From Denitratisoma sp. (GTDB lineage Bacteria > Pseudomonadota > Gammaproteobacteria > Burkholderiales > Rhodocyclaceae), in contig JAVSMO010000001.1 in assembly GCA_032027165.1 (NCBI GenBank), forward strand, positions 610,731 to 674,730: 64,000 nucleotides of DNA. The letters are read 5' to 3'. Made by a program: the position numbers and the translations under genes. The first letter of the stretch is position 1. Each line of letters starts with the position of its first letter. Below are positions 17,603 through 25,129 of this stretch, one piece after another. Under the pieces are notes generated by a model. It was not told the origin of the DNA, searched no databases, and saw only the letters and a list, made by a program, of their open reading frames with translations.

Positions 17603-17610
17603 GGCGGCGC

Positions 17611-17889
17611 TCAGAAGAAGGCCGAGACGCCGTCGATACGGTCGAGGCGGATGACGATGCGGCTCGACTGCTGGCTGCGCGCGACGACGTAGCGCTCGTC
17701 CACCGAGACGACGACGGCGTTGATGCTGACGCCGTTGGCGTGGATGGCGACGCCGCGGTTCTTCTCCTTGCTTTCCAGCAGCACGGCGCGCAGCGGGTCT
17801 TTCTCGGCGGCGGCATCCGCGGCCAGCGCGGGTCCGGCGAGCAGGGCGGAGAGGAGCAAGGGGGCGAGGAAGCGGGCGGTTCTGGGCAT
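17611..17889 (-). CDS. Small exported protein of unknown function
   Basis: 92 aa. A clear signal peptide (FLAPLLLSALLAGPALAAD, cleavage near residue 24) precedes a short domain that looks beta-rich (GVAIHANGVSINAVVVSVDERYVVARS, then RIVIRLDRIDGVSAFF). The product should be periplasmic. No named family is recognised. It is the first gene of a two-gene minus-strand unit, and its promoter faces that of hoxF. Confidence 0.7.
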   Translation of the reverse strand: MPRTARFLAPLLLSALLAGPALAADAAAEKDPLRAVLLESKEKNRGVAIHANGVSINAVVVSVDERYVVARSQQSSRIVIRLDRIDGVSAFF

Positions 17890-17933
17890 GGCTGTTTCCT
17901 TTGCGTGAGGTTGTCAGGAAAACCCGTAGCGTG

Positions 17934-17960
17934 GTGGCTGCCGGGCGCGCCGGCAGCCAC
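17934..17960. other. Perfect 11-bp inverted repeat in the hoxF upstream region
   Basis: GTGGCTGCCGG and its exact complement are separated by the 5 bases GCGCG. A transcript of either strand would form a strong hairpin. There is no T-run on either side, so a simple rho-independent terminator is unlikely. It lies 45 bp upstream of the small exported gene and about 70 bp before the FNR-type box of hoxF. Confidence 0.5.
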
Positions 17961-18027
17961 GGCAATGATATCGGAAGGGCATCCATCCGGCATCCGCCGC
18001 CCATTTTCGCACCGCTCGAAAGGATGA

Positions 18028-18068
18028 TTGACCTGCGTCAATCCGTCGCGGTTAAATGCAAGTAATTT
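18028..18068 (+). promoter_or_regulatory. FNR-type box and -10 element of the hoxFUYH promoter
   Basis: TTGACCTGCGTCAA at 18028-18041 is a perfect TTGAC-N4-GTCAA palindrome, one base per half from the FNR consensus. A -10-like TAATTT lies at 18063-18068, with a centre-to-centre distance of 31 bp as in class II FNR promoters. The predicted start of transcription is near 18075, which is downstream of the ATG at 18071 and supports the ATG at 18098 as the true hoxF start. Confidence 0.6.
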
Positions 18069-18097
18069 GAATGGAACATCCAGTCGCCCGCCGGAAC

Positions 18098-19885
18098 ATG
18101 CCCGCCCAAGACGTCTGCGACCTGCCAGGAATCGTCGCCCGCTGGCACCGCGATCCCGCCAACCTGGTGCAGATCCTGCGCGAGGTGCAGGAATCCTGCG
18201 GCACGATCCCGTCCGACACGCTCGACCAATTGGCGAAGCTGCTCGACGTGCCGCGCGTGCGCATCGAGTCGACGGCGAGCTTCTACGCCTTCTTCCACGC
18301 CGAATCGCACGGTGCCTACGAGATCCTTTTCTCGGACAACATCATCGACAGGATGGCCGGCAAGGAGGCGCTCAAGCAGTATTTCTGCGAGCGCCTGTGG
18401 CTGGAGCCGCGCAAGCTCTCCGAGGACGGCCTGGTGTATGTCGACGACACCGCCGACATCGGGCTGGCCGACCAGGCGCCGGCGATGCTGGTGAACGGCT
18501 ACGCCATCCCCTCGCTCGACAAGGCGCGCCTCGACCTCGTCGCCGAGCTGATCCGCGCGCGCAAGCCGCTCGCCGAGTGGCCGCCGATGCTGTTCGAGGT
18601 TCCCGACAACCTGTGCAAGCCCGGTCCGCTCACCGGCGAGGCGTTCGTGCCGGGCGCGGCCTTGAAGGCGGCGCTGGCGCGCGGCGCCGAGGCGACGCTG
18701 GCTGAGATCGATGCATCCAACCTGCGCGGCCGCGGCGGCGCCGGCTTCAAGACGGCGACCAAGTGGGCGAGCTGCCGCAAGGCCGAGGGCGAAGCGCACT
18801 ACGTGGTGTGCAACGCCGACGAGGGCGAGCCGGGCACCTTCAAGGACCGCGTCCTGCTCGCCAGCCATGCCGACCTGGTGTTCGAGGGCATGACGGTGTG
18901 CGCCCGCGTCATCGGCGCGCGGCTGGGCCTGCTCTACCTGCGCGGCGAGTACAGGAACCTGCTGGAAAAACTAAAGTCAGTCCTGGCGAGGCGGCGGGAG
19001 GCCGGCCTGCTGGGGCAGAACATCCTCGGCGAGCAAGGCTTCGACTTCGACATCGAGATCCACCTCGGCGCCGGCGCCTACATCTGCGGCGAGGAGTCGG
19101 CGCTGATCGAGTCGCTCGAGGGCAAGCCCGGCAAGCCGCGCAACCGCCCGCCCTTCCCGGACCGCTGCGGCTACCGCAACCAGCCGACGGTGGTGAACAA
19201 CGTCGAGACCTTCGCCTGCGCGGCGAAGATCGCCGAGCGCGGCGGCGCCTGGTTCGCCGCCCTGGGCACGCCGCAGTCGGCGGGCAGCAAGCTGATCTCC
19301 ATTTCCGGCGACTGCAAGCGGCCGGGCGCCTACGAATACCCCTTCGGCGTCACGGTGCGGCAGATCCTCATCGACTGCGGCGCCGAGGACGCCCACGCCG
19401 TGCAGGTCTCCGGACCGTCCGGCACCTGCATTTCCTTCCGCGAGTTCGACCGCCGCATCGCCTTCGAGGACCTCGCCACGGCGGGCGCCTTCATGGTCTT
19501 CTCGCGCGAACGCGACATGTTCGAGGTGGCGCGCAACTTCACGCACTTCTTCGCCCACGAGAGCTGCGGCTTCTGCACGCCGTGCCGCGTCGGCACCTCG
19601 CTGTTGCGCAACATCATGGACAAGCTGGCGGCGGGCAAGGGCTCGGCCTACGACATGAACGAGATGAAGCACATCATGCACGTCCTGCGCGGCACGGCGC
19701 ACTGCGGCCTCGGCCACACGGCGGCCAACCCGGTGGTGCAGACGATGGAGAAGTTCCCCGACGCTTACGAGAAGCGCCTGAAGCGGCTCGACTTCGAGCC
19801 GGCCTTCGACCTCGACGGCGCATTGCAGACCGCGCGTCTGATTACCGGCCGCGACGACGAGTGGGCGCACCTGGCCGATGACTAA
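18098..19885 (+). CDS. hoxF: NAD-linked [NiFe] hydrogenase, diaphorase subunit HoxF
   Basis: 595 aa. The FMN/NAD-binding subunit that passes electrons between HoxU and NAD+ in the cytoplasm. Residues 1-130 form the NuoE/HoxE-like N-terminal domain, without a full set of cluster cysteines. The rest is NuoF-like: RGRGGAGFKTATKW (FMN), NADEGEPGTFKDR, GAGAYICGEES (NAD), and the cluster site ESCGFCTPCRVGT with CGLG downstream. Length and domain order match the about 600-aa HoxF of Ralstonia-type soluble hydrogenases. An ATG at 18071 adds nine residues but would lie before the predicted transcript start. The gene overlaps hoxU by 8 bp and contains one ACTGACTTT site (18973). Confidence 0.94.
   Translation: MPAQDVCDLPGIVARWHRDPANLVQILREVQESCGTIPSDTLDQLAKLLDVPRVRIESTASFYAFFHAESHGAYEILFSDNIIDRMAGKEALKQYFCERLWLEPRKLSEDGLVYVDDTADIGLADQAPAMLVNGYAIPSLDKARLDLVAELIRARKPLAEWPPMLFEVPDNLCKPGPLTGEAFVPGAALKAALARGAEATLAEIDASNLRGRGGAGFKTATKWASCRKAEGEAHYVVCNADEGEPGTFKDRVLLASHADLVFEGMTVCARVIGARLGLLYLRGEYRNLLEKLKSVLARRREAGLLGQNILGEQGFDFDIEIHLGAGAYICGEESALIESLEGKPGKPRNRPPFPDRCGYRNQPTVVNNVETFACAAKIAERGGAWFAALGTPQSAGSKLISISGDCKRPGAYEYPFGVTVRQILIDCGAEDAHAVQVSGPSGTCISFREFDRRIAFEDLATAGAFMVFSRERDMFEVARNFTHFFAHESCGFCTPCRVGTSLLRNIMDKLAAGKGSAYDMNEMKHIMHVLRGTAHCGLGHTAANPVVQTMEKFPDAYEKRLKRLDFEPAFDLDGALQTARLITGRDDEWAHLADD
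18973..18981 (-). repeat. ACTGACTTT word, site 3 (in hoxF)
   Basis: Exact copy on the strand opposite to hoxF. Read in hoxF as AAG TCA GTC, with the rare codon TCA. Confidence 0.7.
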
Positions 19886-20594
19886 AACCTTCACCCTCGA
19901 CGGCAAGGTCATCCCCTTCGAGGAGGGCGAGACCATCATGGAGGCGGCCGCCGCGGCGGGCGTCTACATCCCTCACCTGTGCCACCATCCCGAGTTCAAG
20001 CCGCACGGCTCCTGCAAGCTGTGCACGGTGAACATCGGCGGGCGGCTCGGCGCCGCCTGCACCAACCGCGCGGCGGAGGGCATGAAGGTGGAGAGCGAGA
20101 CCGAGGCGCTCAACGCCGACCGGCGCGCGCTGACGCAGATGCTCTTCGTCGAGGGCAACCACATCTGCCCGTCCTGCGAGAAGAGCGGCAACTGCCAGCT
20201 GCAGGCGGTGGCCTACCATCTCGGCATGCTGACGCCGCATTTCACGCACTTCTATCCGGCGCGCGACGTCGACGCCTCGCATCCGGACGTGCTGCTGGAG
20301 CGCAACCGCTGCATCCTTTGCGAGCTGTGCGTGCGCGCCAGCCGCGACGTGGATGGCAAGAACGTCTTCGGCATCGGCGGCCGCGGCATCAAGGCACGCC
20401 TGATCGTCAACTCGGCGAGCGGGCGCCTGGCCGACACCGACATGTCGGTGACCGACCGCGCCGCCGAGGTGTGCCCGACCGGCGCCATCATCCGCAAGCG
20501 GCACGGCTTCACGGTGCCGATCGGCCAACGGCTCTACGACCACCACGACATCGCCGAAGTGCCGGTGGCGGGCATGGAGCGGCCCAAAAAATGA
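19878..20594 (+). CDS. hoxU: NAD-linked hydrogenase diaphorase subunit HoxU
   Basis: 238 aa. Fe-S relay subunit resembling the N-terminal part of NuoG. A [2Fe-2S] site is formed by the cysteines of CHHPEFKPHGSCKLC and the later CTN. A His-ligated cluster is suggested by HICPSCEKSGNCQLQ, and [4Fe-4S] ligands by CILCELCVRASRD and CPTGAI. It links HoxF to the hydrogenase dimer HoxYH. The start codon lies inside the end of hoxF, and its stop overlaps the ATG of hoxY (ATGA). Confidence 0.95.
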   Translation: MTKTFTLDGKVIPFEEGETIMEAAAAAGVYIPHLCHHPEFKPHGSCKLCTVNIGGRLGAACTNRAAEGMKVESETEALNADRRALTQMLFVEGNHICPSCEKSGNCQLQAVAYHLGMLTPHFTHFYPARDVDASHPDVLLERNRCILCELCVRASRDVDGKNVFGIGGRGIKARLIVNSASGRLADTDMSVTDRAAEVCPTGAIIRKRHGFTVPIGQRLYDHHDIAEVPVAGMERPKK

Positions 20595-21127
20595 CCAAGC
20601 TGAAAGTCGCCACCTGCTCGCTGGCCGGCTGCTTCGGCTGCCACATGTCGCTGCTCGACATCGACGAGAAGCTGTTCGAGCTGGTCAAGGCGGTCGAGTT
20701 CGACCGCTCGCCGATCACCGACATCAAGCACTGCGGGCCCTGCGACATCGGCATCGTCGAGGGCGGCGTCTGCAACGCCGAGAACGTGCACGTGCTGAAG
20801 GAATTCCGCAGGAACTGCCGCATCCTGGTGGCAATGGGCGCCTGCGCCATCACCGGCGGCATCCCGGCCCTGCGCAACAACGTCGACCTGTGGGACTGCT
20901 TCCAGGAGGTGTACCACTACGGCATCGGCCTGGAGAAGGGCCAGATCCCCAACGACCCCGAGCTGCCGCTGCCCTTCGACAGGGTGCACCCGATCAACGA
21001 GGTGGTGCGCATCGACTACTTCCTGCCCGGCTGCCCGCCGCCGGCCGACGCCATCTGGAAGTTCCTCACCGACCTCGCCGCCGGCCGCGAGCCGAAGCTC
21101 GACTACGACATGCTGCACTACGACTGA
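20591..21127 (+). CDS. hoxY: NAD-linked hydrogenase small subunit HoxY
   Basis: 178 aa, the short cytoplasmic small subunit typical of group 3d enzymes. Proximal [4Fe-4S] ligands lie in CSLAGCFGCHMS (Cys14, Cys17), GACAITGG and PGCPPPAD. There is no Tat signal and no C-terminal anchor, which fits a soluble enzyme. It overlaps hoxU by 4 bp and is followed 1 bp later by hoxH. Confidence 0.95.
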   Translation: MTKLKVATCSLAGCFGCHMSLLDIDEKLFELVKAVEFDRSPITDIKHCGPCDIGIVEGGVCNAENVHVLKEFRRNCRILVAMGACAITGGIPALRNNVDLWDCFQEVYHYGIGLEKGQIPNDPELPLPFDRVHPINEVVRIDYFLPGCPPPADAIWKFLTDLAAGREPKLDYDMLHYD

Positions 21128-21128
21128 C

Positions 21129-22595
21129 ATGGACACCCTCGAAACCGCCGCCCATCCCGAGAACCTGAGGCGGGTCGTCATCGAACCGGTGTCCCGCGTC
21201 GAGGGCCACGGCAAGGTGACGCTCCTGCTCGACGCCGAGGACCGCGTGCACCAGGTGCGGCTGCACATCGTCGAGTTCCGCGGCTTCGAGAAGTTCATCC
21301 AGGGGCGGCCCTACTGGGAAGTGCCGGTGCTGGTGCAGCGCCTGTGCGGCATCTGCCCGGTGTCGCACCACCTGGCGGCGTCGAAGGCGCTGGACATCAT
21401 CGTCGGCGCGAAGCAGCTGACGCCCACCGCAGAGAAGATGCGCCGCCTGATGCACCTTGGCCAGATCCTGCAGTCGCATGCGCTGCACTTCTTCCACCTC
21501 GCCTCGCCCGACCTGCTGTTCGGCTTCGACGCCGACGTGGCGAAGCGCAACATCGTCGGCGTCGCCGCCGTCGCGCCGGAGGTGGCGAAGAAGGGCGTGC
21601 TGCTGCGCAAGTACGGCCAGGAGATCATCCGCCACACCGCCGGCAAGCGGGTGCATGGCACCGGCTCGGTGCCGGGCGGGGTGAACAAGAACCTGAGCCG
21701 CGCCGAGCGCGCCGGCCTGCTCGGCGAGATCGACACCATCGTCGAGTGGAGCCGCGAGGCGGTGGGCATCATCCAGAAGCTGTTCGCCGACCACGCGAAA
21801 CTCTATGAATCCTTCGGCCGCTTCGAGTCGAACCGGCTCGGCCTGGTGCGCGCCGACGGCGCCCTCGACCTTTACCACGGCGGCCTGCGCGCCACCGATG
21901 CCGCCGGCGCCACGCTCTTCGACCATGCCGACTACCAGAGCTACTACGAGCTGATCCACGAGGAGGTGAAGCCCTGGTCCTACATGAAGTTTCCCTTCAT
22001 CGTCGCGCAGGGCAGCGAGGCCGGCTGGTACCGCGTCGGTCCGCTGGCGCGGGTGGCGCAGTGCGACTTCATCCCGACCGAGCTGGCCGAGGCCGAGCGC
22101 CTCGCCTTCAAGGCCTTCGACGGCGGCGCGGCGCTGTCGGCGCCGCTCGGCTACCATTGGGCGCGCATGATCGAGATGCTGCACGCGGCCGAGGGCATCA
22201 AGGAGCTGCTGCTCGACAACGACCTCTCCGGCGGCGACCTCGTCGTGCGCGGCGAACCGCAGCTGCGCGGCGTCGGGGTCATCGAGGCGCCGCGCGGCAC
22301 GCTGATCCACCACTACCGCGTCAACGAGGACGACCAGATCGTCAGCGCCAACCTGATCGTGTCGACCACCCACAACAACCAGGCGATGAACGAGGCGGTG
22401 CGCCAGGTGGCGCGCCAGCACCTCGACGGGCGCACGCTCACCGAAGGACTGCTCAACCACATCGAGGTGGCGATCCGCGCCTTCGATCCCTGCCTCTCCT
22501 GCGCCACGCACGCGCTGGGGAAAATGCCGCTGGAACTGACGCTGGTGGACGCCGGCGGGGAGACGATCGGCAGCCTGCGCCGGGACGGAGCCTGA
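21129..22595 (+). CDS. hoxH: NAD-linked [NiFe] hydrogenase large subunit HoxH
   Basis: 488 aa. The catalytic subunit of the bidirectional NAD-linked hydrogenase. Ni-Fe ligands are RLCGICPVSHH (Cys73, Cys76) and DPCLSCATH (Cys455, Cys458). After His461 a tail of 27 residues (ALGKMPLELT onwards) is expected to be removed by HoxW, encoded downstream. HoxYH oxidises H2 and, through HoxFU, reduces NAD+. Reverse H2 evolution is possible in this group. No hoxI or hoxE gene follows. Confidence 0.96.
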   Translation: MDTLETAAHPENLRRVVIEPVSRVEGHGKVTLLLDAEDRVHQVRLHIVEFRGFEKFIQGRPYWEVPVLVQRLCGICPVSHHLAASKALDIIVGAKQLTPTAEKMRRLMHLGQILQSHALHFFHLASPDLLFGFDADVAKRNIVGVAAVAPEVAKKGVLLRKYGQEIIRHTAGKRVHGTGSVPGGVNKNLSRAERAGLLGEIDTIVEWSREAVGIIQKLFADHAKLYESFGRFESNRLGLVRADGALDLYHGGLRATDAAGATLFDHADYQSYYELIHEEVKPWSYMKFPFIVAQGSEAGWYRVGPLARVAQCDFIPTELAEAERLAFKAFDGGAALSAPLGYHWARMIEMLHAAEGIKELLLDNDLSGGDLVVRGEPQLRGVGVIEAPRGTLIHHYRVNEDDQIVSANLIVSTTHNNQAMNEAVRQVARQHLDGRTLTEGLLNHIEVAIRAFDPCLSCATHALGKMPLELTLVDAGGETIGSLRRDGA

Positions 22596-22620
22596 ACGGC
22601 GGCCCGCCGGGAATCCGCCC

Positions 22621-24480
22621 ATGGCAAGGAAGTCTTTTCCCCTGCTCGCCCTGGTCATCGTCGGCTGGACGCTGACGATCCTGGCCTCGCTCGCCTGGAC
22701 TGTCTACAGCGAGCGCGAACAGATGCTGGAGCTGGCGCGCAGCGAGGCCCAGGCCAACTTCAACAAGGACATCACCATCCGCCGCTGGGCGACGACGCAC
22801 GGCGGGGTCTACGTTCCCATCACCGAGAAGCAGAAGCCAGTGGCGTTCCTGTCGCACATCCCCCAGCGGGACGTGGTCACGGCGGACGGCCAGCGGCTGA
22901 CCCTGCTCAACCCGGCCTCCATGCTGCGGCAGATGATGGACGAATATGCCGAAACCTACGGCGTCCGCGGCCGCATCACCGGACTGAAATACCTCAATCC
23001 GGGCAATGCACCGGACGAGTGGGAACGCGTCCAGCTGGAGGCCTTCGTGCGCGGCGAGCGGCAGGAGGCGTGGGCCGTCGGCGAGATCGGCGGCAAGCCC
23101 TATCTGCGCTACATCCAGGTGATGCTCATGGAGGAGGGCTGCATCAAGTGCCATGCCGTCCTTGGCTACACGCGCGTCGGCGAGGTGCGCGGCGGCATCG
23201 GCGTCAGCGTGCCGCTGGAACCCTATCGGAACCAGTACGACGAAGAGTTGCGGGGTCTCGGACTGTCGCATGGCGGCTTGTGGCTGATCGGCATGCTCGG
23301 CATCGGCGCGGTCGGCAGGGTGCTGCGCCAGCGCCGGCGCGAGCATGACCGCATGGTGGACGAGCTTGCCGAGCGGGAGGAGCGGCTGAAGCTGGCCCTG
23401 CACGGGGCCGACCTCGGCCTGTGGGACTGGCACATTCCGAGCGGCAGGGTGATCTTCAACGAGCGCTGGGCGCAGATGATCGGCTACCGGCTGGACGAGA
23501 TCGAGCCGCACGTCAGCTCCTGGGGGCGGCTGGTTCATCCGGACGACATGCCGCGCGTGCGCGAGGTGCTCGATGCGCATCTGGAAGGCCGCACGCCTTT
23601 CTACGAGACCGAGCACCGCATGAAGGCGAAGAGCGGCGCCTGGGTCTGGGTGCTGGACCGCGGCCGGGTCATCGGGCGCGACGCCAGGGGAGCGCCGCTG
23701 CGCGCCGTCGGCACGCACCTGGACATCACCGAGCGCAAGCGGACCGAGGAAACCATGCGCGACTTCGCCGCCGCGCTGGAGGCGAAGGTGAACGAGCGCA
23801 CCGCCGAGCTGCAGCGCGCCTACAAGGAGCTGGAGTCGTTTTCCTATTCGATCTCGCACGACCTGCGCACGCCGTTGCGGGCCATCAACGGCTACGCCTC
23901 GGTGCTGGAGGAGGACGAGAAGACGCTCAGCCCCGAGAGCCGCGAGCTGCTGGAGCGCATCAAGGTCGGCGCCGTGCGCATGGGCGAACTGATCGACGAC
24001 ATGCTCGACTTCACCCGTCTCGGGCGCAGCGACTTCATCGTCAAGGAGGTCCTGATGACGCCGCTGGCGCGCGGCGTCGTGGCCGAGCTGGCAGAGCCGT
24101 ATCCGGACGCCGAGATCGTGGTGGGCGACCTGGGCAAGGCAAGCTGCGACCCCGTCATGATCCGGCAGGCGTGGATCAACCTGATCGGCAATGCCCTGAA
24201 ATTCTCGGCCGGGCAGGCGCATCCGCGCATCGAGATCGGCTGCCGCGACGAGGAGGGCCGGCGCATCTATTTCGTGCGCGACAACGGCGTCGGCTTCGAC
24301 GGGGAGCATGCCGGCAAGCTGTTCGGCGTCTTCCAGCGCCTGCACCGGGCGGAGGATTTCGCCGGCACCGGCATCGGCCTGGCCGTCGTCAAGCGCATCG
24401 TCGAGCGGCACGGCGGACGCGTCTGGGCGGAGAGCGTGGCCGGCCAGGGCGCGACGTTCTTCTTCACCCTGGGCGCATGA
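22621..24480 (+). CDS. Membrane sensor histidine kinase with haem-c-type sensor domain
   Basis: 619 aa. Transmembrane helix 1 covers about residues 7-28. A periplasmic Tll0287-like (DUF3365-type) domain (about 30-205) contains CIKCH at 174-178, a covalent haem-c attachment motif. Helix 2 is at about 216-236. A PAS domain follows (about 255-375, ending ITERKRTEE), then HisKA (SYSISHDLRTPLRAINGYA, His near 410) and HATPase_c (NLIGNALKF, VRDNGVGFDGEHAGKLFGVFQRLH, GTGIGLAVVKRIV). It lies between hoxH and hoxW and overlaps hoxW by 4 bp, so it is part of the operon. No response regulator gene is adjacent. Redox, NO or O2 sensing is inferred from the haem motif. Confidence 0.88.
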   Translation: MARKSFPLLALVIVGWTLTILASLAWTVYSEREQMLELARSEAQANFNKDITIRRWATTHGGVYVPITEKQKPVAFLSHIPQRDVVTADGQRLTLLNPASMLRQMMDEYAETYGVRGRITGLKYLNPGNAPDEWERVQLEAFVRGERQEAWAVGEIGGKPYLRYIQVMLMEEGCIKCHAVLGYTRVGEVRGGIGVSVPLEPYRNQYDEELRGLGLSHGGLWLIGMLGIGAVGRVLRQRRREHDRMVDELAEREERLKLALHGADLGLWDWHIPSGRVIFNERWAQMIGYRLDEIEPHVSSWGRLVHPDDMPRVREVLDAHLEGRTPFYETEHRMKAKSGAWVWVLDRGRVIGRDARGAPLRAVGTHLDITERKRTEETMRDFAAALEAKVNERTAELQRAYKELESFSYSISHDLRTPLRAINGYASVLEEDEKTLSPESRELLERIKVGAVRMGELIDDMLDFTRLGRSDFIVKEVLMTPLARGVVAELAEPYPDAEIVVGDLGKASCDPVMIRQAWINLIGNALKFSAGQAHPRIEIGCRDEEGRRIYFVRDNGVGFDGEHAGKLFGVFQRLHRAEDFAGTGIGLAVVKRIVERHGGRVWAESVAGQGATFFFTLGA

Positions 24481-24944
24481 GCACGCTGCTGTTCGCCTGG
24501 GGCAATCCGTCCCGCGGCGACGATGCGCTGGGGCCGGCGCTGCTCGAGCGCATCGCGGCGGCGCAGCCCGGCCATCCGGAATGGGGCGCAGTGGATCTGC
24601 TCACCGACTTCCAGTTGCAGCCCGAGCATGCCCTCGACCTCGAGGGCCGCGACCGCGTGCTCTTCGTCGATGCCAGCGTGTCCTGCGTGCCGCCGCATGC
24701 CTTCGACCGCCTGCAGCCGGCGCGGGATTTCGGCTATACCACCCATGCCATGAAGCCGGAGGCGCTGCTGGCGGTGTTCCGCCAGGTGACCGGCCGCGCC
24801 CCGCCGCCGGCCTGGCTGCTGACGATCCGCGGCCATTCCTTCGAACTGGGCGAGCCGCTCAGCGCGGAGGCAGGGAGGCACCTGGCGTCCGCCACCGGCT
24901 TTGTCGAATCCCTGCTTTCCGGCGAATGGCAGCGCTTTGGCTGA
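24477..24944 (+). CDS. hoxW: Hydrogenase maturation endopeptidase HoxW type
   Basis: 155 aa. Predicted to remove the C-terminal tail of HoxH. It has the family N terminus LLFAWGNPSRGDDALGPALL, where Asp replaces the Glu of HybD-type proteases, a FVDASVSCVPPHAF segment and the His of TTHAMKPEALLAVF, then LLTIRGHSFELGEPLS. It overlaps the kinase gene by 4 bp. It differs strongly from HybD at 14271, as expected for proteases specific to one large subunit. Confidence 0.88.
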   Translation: MSTLLFAWGNPSRGDDALGPALLERIAAAQPGHPEWGAVDLLTDFQLQPEHALDLEGRDRVLFVDASVSCVPPHAFDRLQPARDFGYTTHAMKPEALLAVFRQVTGRAPPPAWLLTIRGHSFELGEPLSAEAGRHLASATGFVESLLSGEWQRFG

Positions 24945-24983
24945 TCCAGGTCAACGAGCGCAAATTCCTCTGCCGGTTAGTAT
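24941..24983 (+). promoter_or_regulatory. Candidate FNR-type promoter upstream of hupK-hyp
   Basis: CTGATCCAGGTCAA at 24941-24954 has one good right half (GTCAA) and a left half CTGAT that differs from TTGAT at its first base. A -10-like TAGTAT lies at 24978-24983, 33 bp centre to centre, as in class II FNR promoters. Known hyp operons in rhizobia are FnrN-controlled. The site overlaps the hoxW stop codon. Tentative. Confidence 0.35.
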
Positions 24984-25046
24984 CTTTCCAGTTGCTTGTC
25001 CGGTTTGGCAGGACAGGCCGGAATATGTCCTTGTGCTAGCGCGTAA

Positions 25047-25071
25047 CATCTTGTAGTTAAAAGACAAGATG
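25047..25071. promoter_or_regulatory. Inverted repeat upstream of the hupK sigma-54-type promoter
   Basis: CATCTTGT and ACAAGATG (perfect 8-bp arms) flank 9 bases. The centre is about 50 bp upstream of the predicted transcript start near 25109. A related ACATCTTG...CAAG element precedes the nickel permease promoter. A HoxA-type binding site is possible (HupR sites elsewhere have TTG-N5-CAA). Confidence 0.4.
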
Positions 25072-25084
25072 CGCTTGTGTCGCC

Positions 25085-25098
25085 GGCATGCTTCTTGT
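25085..25098 (+). promoter_or_regulatory. Sigma-54-type promoter element upstream of hupK
   Basis: GGCATGCTTCTTGT: GG-N10-GT, preceded by C and followed by TATCCATG. It is nearly identical in layout to the hybO element. The predicted start of transcription near 25109 leaves an about 20-nt leader to the ATG at 25130, and rules out an in-frame ATG at 25088 for transcripts from this promoter. Confidence 0.55.
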
Positions 25099-25129
25099 TA
25101 TCCATGGAGCTTTGCGAAATGGAAAGCGC

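Noticed and set aside
17978..17991. GG-N10-GC match upstream of hoxF
   Set aside because: The -12 part is CGGC and lacks TTG, unlike the four other hydrogenase promoters; the FNR-type box explains the promoter better.
18071..18097. Upstream ATG for hoxF at 18071
   Set aside because: No Shine-Dalgarno sequence, and it would lie before the transcript start predicted from the FNR box and -10 element.
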